Assembly (NCBI RefSeq): GCF_001522545.3 | Contig: NC_031779.1 | Span: 3,024,763-3,088,762, forward strand | Source: Parus major | Lineage: Eukaryota > Chordata > Aves > Passeriformes > Paridae | DNA: 64,000 nucleotides | Direction: 5' to 3' | Shown: one piece after another, positions 23,235 through 36,779 of the stretch | Position numbering within the stretch: position 1 is the first letter of the stretch | Layout of the letters: the number at the start of each line of letters is the position of its first letter | Translations under genes and position numbers: made by a program | The notes under the pieces: model-generated | Databases searched by the model: none | Told to the model about the DNA's origin: nothing | The model's input: only the letters and a program-made list of their open reading frames with translations

Positions 23235-26200
23235 CCGCTTTTCCCCTCACGGCGGTGCCGAGCGGGCTCCGCGGGGCTCTCCCGGCCACGGCCGGAGATC
23301 TCCCGTGCTCGGGAGGAGAAAAGAGCCTCTGCAACGCCGAGAGCCATGAAGATAAAAGAAACAGAGACGGCATTGGCGCTCCTCTGAGCTCTGAAATTGA
23401 TTTCGTGCATTCAGGGCGGTCAGTCGCATGTTGTCCATCACCTCCGATGGACTTCAGGGAAGACTCGGGAGCACTATTAATTCTTAGAGGAGCTGTGCAA
23501 AAACCGCGCTTAAGCTTTGTAAGTATAAAAGACAAAAGTAGTTTAATGTCTCCTTTCCCAATCTTGTTCTCAGCTTAAATTAATTACATTCATAAAGTAT
23601 TATTAAAAACTAATCTGGGGAACTACCCCTTTATGTGTCTGCTGGTGAATATGACTGAGTATAAATTCTTACTTTTTTTTGGTGTGAATCATGGTATTTC
23701 ATAAAACGTTTTTACGGATGAGATTCTTTTTGTCCAGGTACTCTGAAATCAGCAAAATCAACAGCACACTCATTGATTTATCTTTGCATTCATACAAATG
23801 CTTCCTCTTCAGGAAAGAAGATTAGTCAGCAACATTTAAAAACCCTTTTTCCATTCACAAAATTTAAACATTTTACAAGAAGGGCTTTTAGAAACATGCA
23901 GTCATTTACCAGCTGGTGGAGCTCAATAAATAGGAGGAAGATTTGTCCACAAACATCCCCTGAATTGGAAGAGAGTTGTGACTCAGCCACCTTTATTAAC
24001 CTTCTGCTTTAATTTCCACAAAAGCTGATGTCTTTGGGGTACTGCTGCTTTTTGTTTTCTGCTGACAGAAAGCATTACAAATGCGCTGAACTTACTGTGG
24101 AGTTGCTACCACCTCGACCTACTGAAGTTCTACAGAACAGGTTTCCCTGGCACAAATGCAAATTTATAACTTAATATAGAACAGCTGTAAGAGATGTGGG
24201 TTGCCCCAGTTATCAACTGCTGAAATTGGTCAAAGTAATACTCCATGTCTATCATGAGACCAAATATGAATTATAAACCAGGCATATGCAGACTAAACCA
24301 CCTAATTCTGATAAAGAACCCACTGAGCTCCACTGGAAACCTGCCCACTGAGTCCAGCAAATCTGGAATGAAGCCCTGTCTGCAGGGGAGCATTTAGTCA
24401 CTGAAAAGGCACCCTGAGAATTTAATTTGTAGTATGATCTGAGGGAAAATACTGTGGTTAATATCAATGAGTGAAATATCATGTGTCATCTTCCAAATGC
24501 AGTTACAACAGAATTCAACATGGGCATGTACTCAAAGATCCAGCTAAAAGACTCCTTAAATCCACCAGAACTTTTCATGTTTTCGTGGAGACACAAGGGA
24601 TATTTCATACTTTCCTCAGCACTTCGAATGCTAAAACATACCTTAAAATTAAACCAGAAAGTGTTAAACATTTAAATCAGAAACTGAATTTTCAAAGAAA
24701 AATACAAAATGCCTCATGAACAGCTACAATAAATAGGTTATTTAATTTGGGAGCATGAATGTTTCTGTTAGAAATTATGATCAAACTTCTATATGTTCTT
24801 GACAAATTGAAAAAAAATATTCTCCTTATACAATCAGTAGAATTAAGAATTGTCCAGTGTTCTAAGAACTGGAAGAAATTGTGAAAAGTGCTATTCTAAT
24901 GCTTTCTCAGGGTGCAGAAGCAGAGACAGTGATGTGATCTAATCAAGCATTCAACTTCCAACACATCTCCTTAAAAAGTTCTGTTTGGACTCTCTTTAGA
25001 CCATTCATGTGCTAACTATTTTTGTGATTGTGAAACATGCATACTATTTGGGCTTAACTAAAGAAACCAGGAGGTTTTACTGGGCAACATCACTCTCATA
25101 CAGGAAAAAGATAAAGTCTAGGCTTTGTTCTAGACATACAAGCAGTGCCACAGAAACAGTTGGAATTTAAGCACATACTTTATATTAAAAACAAATGCTC
25201 AACTGTTTTGCAGGATCAAGAGCTTAGTGATGCCATGGTTTCTATGACAACTGTGATATTATTACATGAAGGATTATGATTTAAAGGAACACACATCTGG
25301 CCTTTTCCACAGATGTGGTCCTAGTTTATCCTGTATGTACCTTGGGTACAAATCTGCTCATCTTTGTGTGCACTGAGTGCATGATGAGGGAGGGCAGGCC
25401 TCAGCAGACCAGGCAGAAAGGGAGTCAAGTGCACTCTATTCCTGCAGATTTCAAGGAATAAAAATAAATTCAGACTTGGGGCTGCACTATCCTTTCAGGC
25501 ACAGCTGCAGTCCAGGAGCTTGCTGATGGCTGAGGGATACTGCAGCAGCAATGCACGAAATGAAATGCCTGGTAGAAAGCAGCAGGTGCTGTGCACCCAC
25601 ACTCCCTCCCTTCAGAGCCCTCACAGCCCTGACATGGTTTCCTGCATCCCAGCTTGTCCTGGGGTTGGTTCCACATCCTGTTGAAGGCTCCAGCTGTGGA
25701 ATTGTTAACCAAACTGTGGTCTGAGCAGCTTGCAGCCTCACAGTCTCCCTCCTCCACCAGCCCTGAACTCTGCAGAAGCTCCACTTCCCCCCTGCTTTCT
25801 GATTAACTTATTTTCCATTTGGCTCAGTAGGGAATACATTTGATCTCTTGAAGATATACTCCAGCTATCTCCATGGTCCTCAGTGATCTCTGCAAACATA
25901 TCCAGAAAAGTATTTTCATCCCTTGGGAGCAGGTGCCAAAAGAAATTCCATATTTGACTTAGTGCTAAAAGCTAGCCCAGACTAGCTAGCTTGGAACAGG
26001 ACAGGAAATACCTAAGAAAAAGTCAACTCCATCCCTGTTCTTGGTGTAAGAACAGCAGCCTGCTCTTTAACTGAGAGTGCCTAAACCCAGCCCTGCAGAC
26101 CCCCAGCACTCAGAAGGCTGCAGCACATCCTCAGCTGCTCAGGTGATGTTGCCCAATTCATCTTGGCAGTTCAGCCATTTTGGGTAGGAATATTTTCTCC

Positions 26201-26399
26201 TCTGTCTCACTGTCTCATTTTCAGAGAGCAGCCTGACTCTGGGCTGCTGTGCATTCAGGACACACTAATTCACCTGCAGCTTTTACAGGCAAATGACTGC
26301 CAGTGCTGCAAATTTGTTCAATGGCCCTTTTAAGTACATGGCTGGCTTTGTAGCAAACAGCTCCCTTTAGATTAGGATAAATGCTTTACCAGGGAGATT

Positions 26400-26800
26400 A
26401 GTGCCACTGCACTTGTGAAGTCATGATATTCCCTACAAATAAAATCAGTTCCTATAAATAGCCAGAACATCTTCCATCCTATGAGATTATGAGCTTCTTC
26501 CTTGCAAAATAGATGAGCTCATTGAGAGATAATTTTGTGATAGCCAGACAGCTTCAACATAAGACTGAGCCCATCATCATTATTCCAATTAAAGCTCCTT
26601 TTTATACCAGTAAAATAATTGATGTGCTGATAAACTGCTTCAGTTCATTGTTACTGCAATATCCACAGCTGCTCTGAACACATCCATGTAATCAATATGG
26701 CCCATTAAAAGGTTTCTAAATGAGTTAACTCTTCCAGGAATTAGCTGGATTTCTGAGAGACTATCATTCTTTTTGTTCTGTGTTTCTTTTATTTACAGAG
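26400..26800. promoter_or_regulatory. Possible conserved enhancer-like stretch with a MEF2 site
   Basis: This AT-balanced, repeat-free segment is dense in developmental-type motifs. They include CTATAAATAG at 26452-26461 (exact MEF2 consensus), AATTGATG/TAATTG-like homeodomain cores around 26615, and the palindrome GAGTTAACTC near 26722. The texture resembles vertebrate conserved non-coding elements, but I cannot measure conservation. This is a weak call from motif density. Confidence 0.25.
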
Positions 26801-29800
26801 GCATTAAGTCCAATCACAAGCTGACCACACATACTCAAGCAGAGCATAATATGAATGTCACATGCTATTTTTGTAATAGAAGTTGAGCAAGAGAACCTGG
26901 CCTTGAGGCTACTTTTCCCATATTAAAAAATACCTAACCTAACCTGCATCATTCTGACAGAACTAGGTTAGGGAGTGACTGTGTGTGCATTTACATTGGC
27001 AGAGCAGGACGTACTGTGAGGGACAGCAGAACAGGAGCCAAAGACAGGGAATTTTAACTCCAATTCAGCAGCAGCCAGAAAGAGAATCTCCCAGAACAGC
27101 TACAGCAACATGACCAAAAAGGCCCATTTCAGCACCATGCCAAGCTGCAGCTAGCACTGAAGACAAACTGGGGCTCCAGTCTTTCTGTTCCTCATCAGTG
27201 CCATTGCCCCCAGTCCCTGTGCTGCAGGAGCAAACAGCTGTGCACCTCCCAGGGGAGAAGCTCAGGGCAGCTGAGAATGGAATTCTTGTGTAAAGGTGTG
27301 GCTTTAGCTACAGCCACCAGGTTCCTGCCCTGCTGTCTGGGATTACCAGCATTCTCAGGAGCTAAGAAAATCTCTCTAAATACCTAACGTTACTGCAGTT
27401 CCAGAAGAAACAAATTTTTAGGTCAGCCTCTCCCTGCCCTGCTTCAGGGAAAGAACTGTGGGGAAGACAAACCTGCAAACATTTATTAGGGGGCTCGGAG
27501 CTTCTGTTGTTGGCTGCAATTAAAAACCCAAACTAAAACTGCCAAAGCCTTTTAGAAGTTTTGTTAACCTGCTATGAGGCAAATTCTTGAACTTCAGACT
27601 TACTCATCCACAAATCTTGTGTTTGAATCACTTCTACTTCATGCACTTGCCACATTTGGGAGATAAAGGGTTTTTAGCAGCTGCAGATACCCATGCAGAA
27701 GCAATTACTTCTTCCTGATGCCTGCAGCATTCCATGAGAACTTCCCAGTGTGAAATGCAACTTCCCAGTCTCCTCCCAAGACTCACTGCAGGCAGTCTTA
27801 TACCAAGTACTAACACTGGGTGCTGCACATGCACTAGAGGAGCTCAAAGAGGTATTTTTTCACACTTAGAAGTAATCACCACATGCATACAGCACATTAT
27901 GGGGGCTAGGCAGTGACCTAAACAGAGCTTTTCAGCTGTTTGTTGCTATCTGCTGCTGATGTTGCCACTAGAAATGCAAAAAGGCAACTCTACTTTTACA
28001 ACTTCTACAACACAAACCTTTAATGAGTTTATTTTGAATTGTGTCTCAAAGACCAGGCAGACATAGGTAGTAGGCTGCACAGCTTTAAACAACTTGTCAA
28101 AATCCTTTTAGGAAACAAAATAGCTTACATTTTTTGAGGGGTTCCCATCTGTCTGAATTTCTAACTTGATTTTTGCAGCTCACACAGCTCAGATGGATTT
28201 AACTGAGAATACATAACCTGAAGCTGTGTTCCTGAAGTTTTCTTCATACCAGGATGGCACCTCCATAAGAAAATTCTTAAGCTGCTGAGCTTCAGCTTAG
28301 GCCCTAGGTGTCCTCTCTGCCTTCTTTAGATAAGGAGGGTCACCCAGCCCCAGATCCCAGTGCCCCCAGACAGGGTGCTCCTGAATGTGCCAGGTACAGC
28401 TGCAGGGGAGCAGCTGTGACAGGGGTGCAGCGCTGAGATCTCCAGACTGGATCTGCCTCTGGCCACCTTAGCCCTTCACCATTCCTACTGGTTCTGGTAC
28501 CATGTTTTGTTAGTTGGTTCCAAATCATTTTTAAATTCCCTTTGGAGCTTGTTTACAAAGTCTTTGGCTCATGCAAAGCATGAGGCCCACTTGGAAAAGG
28601 TGATGTGCCCAGAGGGAGTGAATTCTACATTGCTTCCACTGCAGAACTCCACCTTAGAGTTCCCATCCAGGGAAGGGAGCCAAAGATAACTGCCTCTTCC
28701 AAAGAAAGGTCTTCTGGACTCTACATCACCCCCTGATGCTTTGAAATTTCCAGTGGACCACATCAGTCATGGTGGAGTGAGAAGCAGCATTTATGTTCAA
28801 CCTTTCCTCAAGAGGTACAGCACCCTGTGTTGAGGATACCATTTGTTTCAAAAATCCCACATATGTTAGAATCCTTTAGGCTCCTATTATAACATATAGT
28901 GATTAAAAATAATTGCTTGCTTCCTGGTGTTTCAGTTAGTTGTGTGTGCCTGGCAGCATTTTGCTGAGCTTCACTCTTTCTGCAAAGCTGTCAGTCAGTT
29001 TTCCCTGCTGTTTGCGTGGGCTTTTCACACACAACACAGAAGAGGAAAACACTAAAAAAGAAAAAAAGGGAAAATGTGATTATAATCCACTTAAAATAGC
29101 CAGCAGGGAAATTTGCAGGACCAAGAACTCCTCTGACTTTTTGAAAAAAGTGAATGCATTTCAAATTTACTATGCCTAGTTAGCTGTAGAAAATAAAGCC
29201 TCTTTCTATAACAAAAGAACACAAATCATCAGTCTATCACTGTCTTTGGCAAATTCAAAATCAGTTGAAGAAACACAATTTCATCTCTAATGATTAAATT
29301 ACATATGGCTATGTATGTTAGATAAGCATAAGAAGTCAGTGATCAACTTCTGCCTAGTACTTAACATTTTTAGAAATGCATGCTGGGTAACACATTGTTC
29401 TTTTTAGGATGGGAAAAAAGGATGTAGTTTATCAAGGCAGGAAAGTCAGAAAATTTGGATGTTTCCCCTCCCAGTAATTGATAATTAGCTCTATTATTTA
29501 CAGCTCTTTTAATTTTACTTTAACTAGTTGTGGGCTTAGGTCCCCAGAGGTAAGATCTGCACCCCTCCAAGGAGGGGCACTTCTTTTCAGCTTTTCTGTC
29601 CCAGCAGCTCAAGCTGCTCCTCTAGACACTGATCTGATCCAAGAGGCTTGCACCTGAGAGCTGAGGCACAGGAAGCTCCATGGCTCTCAGTGAGAGCAAT
29701 TATGGAGCATCTACCTCATTAAACTCCTCCGTGCTAATATTTGTCACCTTTCACAGAGGAGCTGCTTTAAGAAAAAAACAGCCAGGACATGTAGAGCTCC

Positions 29801-29929
29801 TATATCTGTGAGGATAGAGCTCATGGTATTTTCTTGTGGCTTTTATGTCTGTGAGCAGACTTGGTGCTTAACACAAGCAGCTTTCTTCAGACACCTACTC
29901 AGCCCAGTGCCATCCACACCAAGTACGTG

Positions 29930-30220
29930 TCTGTCTTCACAAGCCCGGGGAAAGCAGCAAGAACAAGAGGGAAGGAGCACGCTAATGCCTCCAGCAGAGG
30001 AGGACGTTTATCACGTTGAATCACTTTCTGTGTGCAGCAGGGTGTACAGTCAGTGCTGAAGAGCTGACCAGAAGATGGCGAGAGAGGAACACTTTTGGAA
30101 GCGCATGGGGTCCGTGACCCGCTGCCCGCATCCCCTGGGCAGGGCCGAAGATGCCCTTGGAGGGAGGGGCCAGACCCATTCCACGGGACACAGGGATAGA
30201 GAGCGATCGAGGTTAATTAA
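29930..30220. other. Isolated CG-richer patch
   Basis: CG dinucleotides, scarce in the surroundings, recur here (for example around 29942-29950, 30001-30016, 30078-30080, 30103-30130 and 30180-30210). A YY1-like AAGATGGCGAG lies at 30073-30083. It may be a small unmethylated regulatory patch or remnant. No exon is evident. Confidence 0.3.
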
Positions 30221-30802
30221 AGGATAGTTCTGCTCTCCAAATCCCTTTTGCTCTGGAAATCTGAAAATCTTTAAAACTTGAGCACAAAAAGGAAATAGCA
30301 TTTGCGAATCTTTTGAGGCAGAAGGGGGAAAAAAGAATTCTTAATATTCTTAAGATGTAATGGCTGTTTCTCAGAAGGCTGTGCAGACAGTACATTCTTT
30401 GGCAGGTCTCTCCACACAAGAAGCCAGAGACACTTAGGTAAACCTGGAACATTCTTAGGATATCACTGCAGCTACTATGGGTCAGTATTCATCCAGAGGA
30501 GGTCAGAACCCTGGACATTGAAAGATAATTTCTTATATGTTGCCATGGTTATTTTCTTCTACCGAGATGATGTGCAAGTTCAGAAAATAGCCCTTGAATT
30601 AAGCTGAGCTGTTAAGTTCAAGCAAAGAGTTCTCTTTCCAGACAACTGTTCCTATTAATTTAAGTCACACTAATTTTACTATTCAACATCTTGGGAAAAC
30701 CACATGGTATTTCCAGTATGGGATTAAATGTTTCTGATAATCTTAGTCTTCCTGAGAATCTGCAACATACTTTGTATTCTGAAAAAGCACTTATAAATCT
30801 GT

Positions 30803-30901
30803 TTTCATAAATAGATTCATAATCTATTATGAATCAATATATTCATAATGGACCAATATCTTCATATCTGTATGAATATGAATCAATTTCATAAATAGAT
30901 T
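30803..30901. repeat. AT-rich repeat with perfect small hairpin
   Basis: TTTCATAAATAGATT occurs exactly at 30803-30817 and 30887-30901. Between them GATTCATAA (30814-30822) and TTATGAATC (30827-30835) form a perfect 9-bp stem with a 4-nt loop. Variants of TTCATA/GAATAT continue through the segment. Confidence 0.85.
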
Positions 30902-31721
30902 TTCATTCTAGGTTCATAGAGCCTTCACCTGTTTGCCAGTATTTGCTTTGGCTCACACTGAAGTTAACTGGGGAATTAATTCTATATGATGGCTAGACAG
31001 AGTTGTGATAGAGTTTTACTATCTGAGGGCAGCACAGAATGGTTTGATGAACAGTTTTCAGTGCAGATCCATTGACAGTGGTTACAATTTAGTGTAAAAG
31101 GAAAGTATGCTCACATTAATGTTCCAAAGCTAGTGTATTCCATTTTGTTAAATTTCCACATTTTCACAGGGGAAAAACTCCGTTTGAAGAAGCAGTGTCG
31201 TTCAATATTTATCCATGATTTCTTTCCCATTTTAATTTCCACTAATTTCACTTTTTCCAACTCATTTTCAACTAGGAAAACTGGAAACTGCTCAAATCTG
31301 TCTTGATCAACCCTATGTTCCTATCTTGTATATGCTGATGTCTTAAATGCTCAAAATAAGAGGAACTTTATAGGAACAATCCACATTATCTGTTAATCTG
31401 GAATCTTCATCACCTACTTCAGTTACTCACCCAGAGGCCTGTGGCTTTATGTCCCATCTGGGCCGTTTGTCCATCCACAGAGATCCAGATGGCTTCAGTG
31501 TTAGTCCCACATCCTTGCACTCTCACTCAGTTATGCACATGAACTCCAGGGGCCACACAGGTGAGGATGTCCCCAGCTCCATGCAGGAACAAGTCCAACA
31601 GCCCTGGAAGCTTCCTGCTTTGCACCAGCTGCACTGGATCATTCCTAACCTGACTTTCAGGATGGTGCTTCCTGATGGCAAAATCCTACTCTAAGTAACT
31701 TTGTTGGGGTCACTTCGGGTC

Positions 31722-31766
31722 TCTTGGAAAACAGACAGAGGCACTCATCTTGGAAAACAGACAGAG
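31722..31766 (+). repeat. Short tandem duplication
   Basis: TCTTGGAAAACAGACAGAG is present twice, starting at 31722 and 31748, a 26-bp period. It looks like a local slippage duplication. Confidence 0.85.
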
Positions 31767-33320
31767 ATTATATGAGAAGTAAGGCAGTGTCACAGACTGT
31801 TTTCCTCAATACATCAGATGTTCGCTTTGGTACCTGGGATTCATCTGTCACACTCAGAACAGAGTGAACTGCTTGGCAGTCTGCTACAATGCTCTTCACT
31901 TTTGTTTGCTCTTAACCTTTTGTATTACTGATTTAGTTGTTGACTGACTGTGGTTTCTTTTGCAAAACATAGTAAGAAATATTTGGAAAAAACCTTATCA
32001 ATGACATAACTACCTATCATTTAAAGTGGCTTTTGTCAGTACTACCTTACATAAGCAGTCTGCAAATACCCCTGTCTTCCTCTGCAGGGAAACTCTTGTA
32101 AGACACATCTATTTGTAGGAACAGGGCTCCTAAATGACAGAGATGGACATGGGAGACTCATGCTAAAGACTTTTCAGTCACACACTAGCAAACAGTTAAA
32201 AGATAAACTCTCTGAATGCACAACTTAGGTAACCAGTGGCAGAGAAAAAGCACGTGATTAGCTGTGAGCTACAGAGGAGGAACAAAGTCCAAGAAGAAAG
32301 ACTGAAAATAGACTCCAGGTTGGTTCTCTGGGGAAGTTCAAAACTCCATACATATCAGCAGGCACCTCAGCACCTTTAAAACAGGCTCAGAGTCTTTCAG
32401 CAGCTCACCTCAATCAACCTGTGATTCCTCTTGGCTAGTTCTTAGTCACTGGGTTTTGCACACACACAACCCTTCCCATGTTTCTAATGTTGATGCTCTG
32501 TGGTTAACATAACACTTCATAGCCACCAGCCACCCCATACCATCCTCTCCTGGCACTCTCCCCACCTGACCTTGGAAGCATTTTAAGGCAGGAGTGGGAG
32601 ACTGTCCTGCACTGCCTCAGCTGTGGTGTTTTTATTGTCTGCAGAGCAAAGGCAGCAGGGACAGGGTTTTGTGGGGTGCAAGGCTCACTGAGGCAGGTGG
32701 AACTCCTCATGGAGACAGCTGGCTGTGCTCCCCAGCTTCTGCCCTTTGACATCTGCTCTCCTCTAAGTCATATAGAGAAACAGTTGGCTGGGAGGCAGCT
32801 AGGAAAATGTGCCCAGGGGAGCAGACACTGAGGCATGCTGAACAGCACTTGCTCATAAGAAGTTCAGAAAACAGAAGTATGAATGCACCCTCCAGCAGAG
32901 AAAACATAATGAGAATTAATACAAAATACTGATGCTGCAGTGAAAGTTCCCTAGTATAGCTGACAATCTCTTCAGCTTGTTTTGGTATGAAAGTCTTCAA
33001 TTTCCTGATAAACAGAAGGTGATTTCAACTCCACCTATTCCCTGTACAGCACCTTTTTGCCACAAGAGTGCATCCTTGCAGCTTGCACCAGGCACAACCC
33101 CTCTTGCTGGAGCATGAAGGTACCTTAAATCCTAACTTGCCTTGTACCTGCAGCCCTGAGTATAGCCTCTGATAAGTAGCTGTTTGCAAATGCTTAGTTT
33201 GATATAAAATCTGGTTTATAGCATAGCAAATCAATGGGATGGTAAGAAAATGCCTTCTAATGAGATTAAAGATAGGTATTGTATATTGGTACACTAACAA
33301 AACACTGCTAGAAAAACAGT

Positions 33321-33353
33321 ATCCAAAGCAATACTGCAATATCCAAAGCAATA
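33321..33353 (+). repeat. 20-bp tandem duplication
   Basis: ATCCAAAGCAATA occurs at 33321-33333 and again at 33341-33353. It is a two-copy 20-bp tandem repeat. Confidence 0.85.
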
Positions 33354-36300
33354 TCTGTGGCCAACTTTCTTAGGACTTCCTTGCCATATTACCCTTTTCC
33401 CTAACATGCTAACAACAAAAGAATAACTACCTTAATAGTTTAACTCACAATTCCATACCAGGTACTTGCTATGTCTTTGTAAACATTGAAAAAAAGTGTT
33501 TTTGAAACTTTTCAGCAGATGATCTCCAGGCATGTCTCTAGGAATAGGAACCAAGGTGAATAGACATAACACAGAATCTGAAGTGTACTCTTGAAATTGC
33601 ACAAAGTCTCACACACCCAACACTATGAGGCATGTATGTAAACCAGGCAAAAGGAAAGCTGATTAAAACAGAAATCTCCTCAAGTTTACCCTTCTAAAAG
33701 AAGCTGTTTCATCTTTTTGTGGATTTTGACTTTCCCACTTGGGCTTTTTCACTCCTGTGCTTGTCCTGCACATTTGGGTACAGAGCTGGAGACCTAAAGA
33801 GAATGTTGAGTATTTCCTACTTTGGTCAAAGAACATTCTTGCTGAGACCCTATGAATTAGCAGGAGCAGCATGGCTGATCCCCAGACAAGCTATTTCACA
33901 TCACAGACACCTTTCTGGAACTCCACTGCTGTCTTCCCAGAAATTACCCCCTCTGGGAATAATCTTATGCTTTACAGAAGTAGATGCATCTCTTCTGATA
34001 TTTCAACAATTTCTCCATGATGACTGCCCTGTAAAATAGCCCTATAAATAATCCCTGGAATCCCATTTAGACCTAAAGGCTCTACAGGTTATACACTTAT
34101 TGCTGGTAATTTTTCCTGGGCTGATAAACAATTGCATTGTTTTGATTTACAGCCACTGCACTGTTGGACTCTTTGTATGGTCTTACTACCTGATACTTTG
34201 GGAGACTGACTGGTCTAGAAGCTGTGCCAAAGCCATGAGGACTCAGACAGCTGGATCACTGCCCCAGCGTTGTCACACACCCTGCACATGGGACCTCACG
34301 ACTGCCATGTGTCAAACAAGTCACAGAGCCTGCTGGTGCCTCCCTTTCATTTTCACCTGTCATCTGTCTCATCTCTTTAGACTGGGAGCTCTGCAGAACA
34401 AGGGTTTCTTCTTTCAGTAAATTCATTTAAGATCACAGGTGTGCTTTCTAGACACAACTGCAGCACAATGGGATGCACAAAAGCAGAGCTGAGCTATTGT
34501 TTGACACTGTCCACAGCATGAGGCTGTTGAGGCCCAAGAAGTGCTGCCAGAAGGATGTGTCAAGAGCAGAATTGATGACAAATAAGATTGCTCATCTGAA
34601 CATCTAAAAGCAAATGAGTGTGCACATTAAAGTCATTAAATTCACTTAAGAGGCAGACAACTAATGTGATACACACAGTTGTGGATAAAGAACAGACAGT
34701 GTAGTCACTGAAACGATCTAATTAATAAATACTGGTGGCTATTCTAAGTTTCTCAATGGCCTAAGAGGATTTTTGTTTTCAACTTCTTAAAAAGGAAGGA
34801 AGAAAATGTTTTTGTAGAAGAAAGGAGGATTAAAGATGGAGATCAATGCCCTTGGTTAAACAGACACATATCAGAGAAAAATACTTACACTAATAAGTGG
34901 TGTTTATAAATATGGAACAGTCTTGGATGTGAAAAGAGAGGCAGAATATTGGTGTGAAGTGGTGGCATTCCTACCTGCAAGAAGATAACAGTTCCTGGAT
35001 AAAAAGATAATAGAAGAAGATAATAGGGCAGCAGGCCTTAGACTGGCCAGGAAACACCAAGGTGCAACAGTTGTACTGAATTTTTGAACTGTACATCTCA
35101 GTTAAAAAACTCTGAAACTGTGACTTTTCACTCATCAGCTGATAGGTTCTCCATCAGTAAAACAGTCAAAACAGCCAGTGGAGGATAAGGAGGTACTCTA
35201 AATTTAGAGTGGTCTGATTAGCAAAAGGAGGATTTCCTGCATCTCAGCAATTGAGAATGAGCTGCTACTGCTATATCTGCCAGTTACTGGGTTTGGACTT
35301 TGAGGAATTAGGAATTATTATTCTTTACTTTTATATCACATCACTCATGAATCAGTTAATCTAGAACAATTTCTGGTTGTATGCCTGAATGAGCACTCTC
35401 AAATGGAAAGTTTGTAACACTGAAGTTGATCCCTTTGTTTAAAAGAAACCTTCCCTCCTATAAGTAAATGTGAAGCAGCACAATTATGTTTTCCCAGCAT
35501 GCCACCAGGCACTACTTACCATCTCTTTTCAAGAATTTCAGGCAATAGGTCAGATGCTTTCAGGCATATGTGATTAGCTGGGGATCAAATTAATCACAAG
35601 TGAAAACATAGCTATGACAACCAAGTCAATGGGTGTACTCATATCTGTCTTTGGAAGTCCAAACACAGGTAAAATTGTTTTTAAAACTGGTACAAACTTT
35701 GACAGTGCCATTACCTGTGGAAATATCAACTGGAAATGGCTCCTGGTTTTCTATGTGTCAAAGCTGGGGGAGGAAGCTGAAGATCTCATATTTAACTATT
35801 CTGGGCCTGGTCAAATGGATAAATGATGGGACACAGTATCAGGCTTTTGCTGGTGCTACCACCAATGGAGCAGCTGGTATCTGGGTCAGTGGTTCTGGGC
35901 TTTCCCTTGGCAGAATGGTTCTGTGCCAGAACTTTGCTGGGCTTTTGTGTGCAGGGAAGCCCCCAGTGCATATTGGCAGAAGCTCCAAGACAGGTCTGGA
36001 AAGCTTTTTGTCAGCTGCCACCTTCCTGCTTCCCTGGTTTTAGGAAAGCCAAGGAAAACAATAACTGGTGGGTGAAGATCCTCCACTGCCAAACAATACA
36101 GTAGGACAATTTGTCCTCCTTGTTCAGGCTCCCTCTATCAGTAATTGCTGCTGGTATCTTTTATATCCAGGTGGATAAAGGAATGACCTAGCAACAGCCA
36201 GGGCTCAGAGCTGTTTTTCCCTTGCAATACAGATTGAAGAGGCCCAGTCCTCTTCCAACCCCTGCATCAGGTACTTAAAACAGAGTGAGGGATGAGTCAT

Positions 36301-36748
36301 CCCACTAACAGCAGAAGAATTGTATCCATTATTTACCAGTCCCTGGGGTTCTGTGCTGCTTGGAGATGGCCTCCATCTCCTCTCAATCATTTAACACATT
36401 CCAGTTCAGTGCAGTTAATACAGCTTAGAGCACAGATCTTGCTGGAAGAATCTCTCACTTACTGCTCTTTTTGTACAACCTCCTCCCCAGTCTCATGTGC
36501 CTTCACCACCCTTATAATCTCTTGGCAATGGTTCAGCCCTTTTTCACTTTAAAAATTCATCTGGTGTTCACAAAAGGTGCCAAACTGCCAGCACTCAAAC
36601 CTGCAGCCTGATGGTGTCCCCACAGAGCAGGTACAGGGGGATTGTGTTGTGTGGCACTGACCTGAAAATGCATTTCAGCCCTTTTGTGAGGCGCAGTCTT
36701 TGGAGGTCAATTAGGTACATTAGAAATTAATTAATTTCTTAATATTCT

Positions 36749-36779
36749 CTTGAATATTCTCTAGCTGAGAATATTCAAG
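36749..36779. repeat. Perfect 13-bp hairpin, 5-nt loop
   Basis: CTTGAATATTCTC (36749-36761) and GAGAATATTCAAG (36767-36779) are exact reverse complements around TAGCT. A partial extra copy of the left arm (TTAATATTCTC) precedes it. It may be a stem in RNA, a cruciform, or a transposon relic. Confidence 0.9.

Larger units (their letters stand above)
22795..23518 (+). other. CpG-rich block with a candidate non-coding first exon
   Basis: A second GC-rich, CG-dense block stands alone in AT-rich DNA 7-8 kb right of the UBE2Q2 island. Its right end is followed by GTAAGTAT at 23519-23526, a perfect intron-side match to U1 snRNA. An exon ending at 23518 on the plus strand is therefore plausible. Within the putative exon the longest ATG frame starting near 23346 (MKIKETETALALL) is only 13 codons, which suggests 5'UTR or long non-coding RNA. 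No matching downstream exon could be identified. The exon-side bases at the donor are TTT rather than CAG, which weakens the call. Confidence 0.35.

Noticed and set aside
22824..23578. Long Pro/Val/Ser/Cys-rich plus-strand and Gly/Thr/Asp-rich minus-strand proteins across the minisatellite
   Set aside because: The 8-bp tandem unit contains no stop in most frames, so the frames are artefacts of the repeat.
26933..26973. Telomere-like CCTAACCTAACCT with an inverted AGGTTAGGG nearby
   Set aside because: Only two units. Too short to be an interstitial telomeric array.
35614..36104. Overlapping plus-strand open frames considered as a possible degraded coding or retroelement segment
   Set aside because: No motif of reverse transcriptase, integrase, protease or any other family could be recognised, and frames overlap on both strands.
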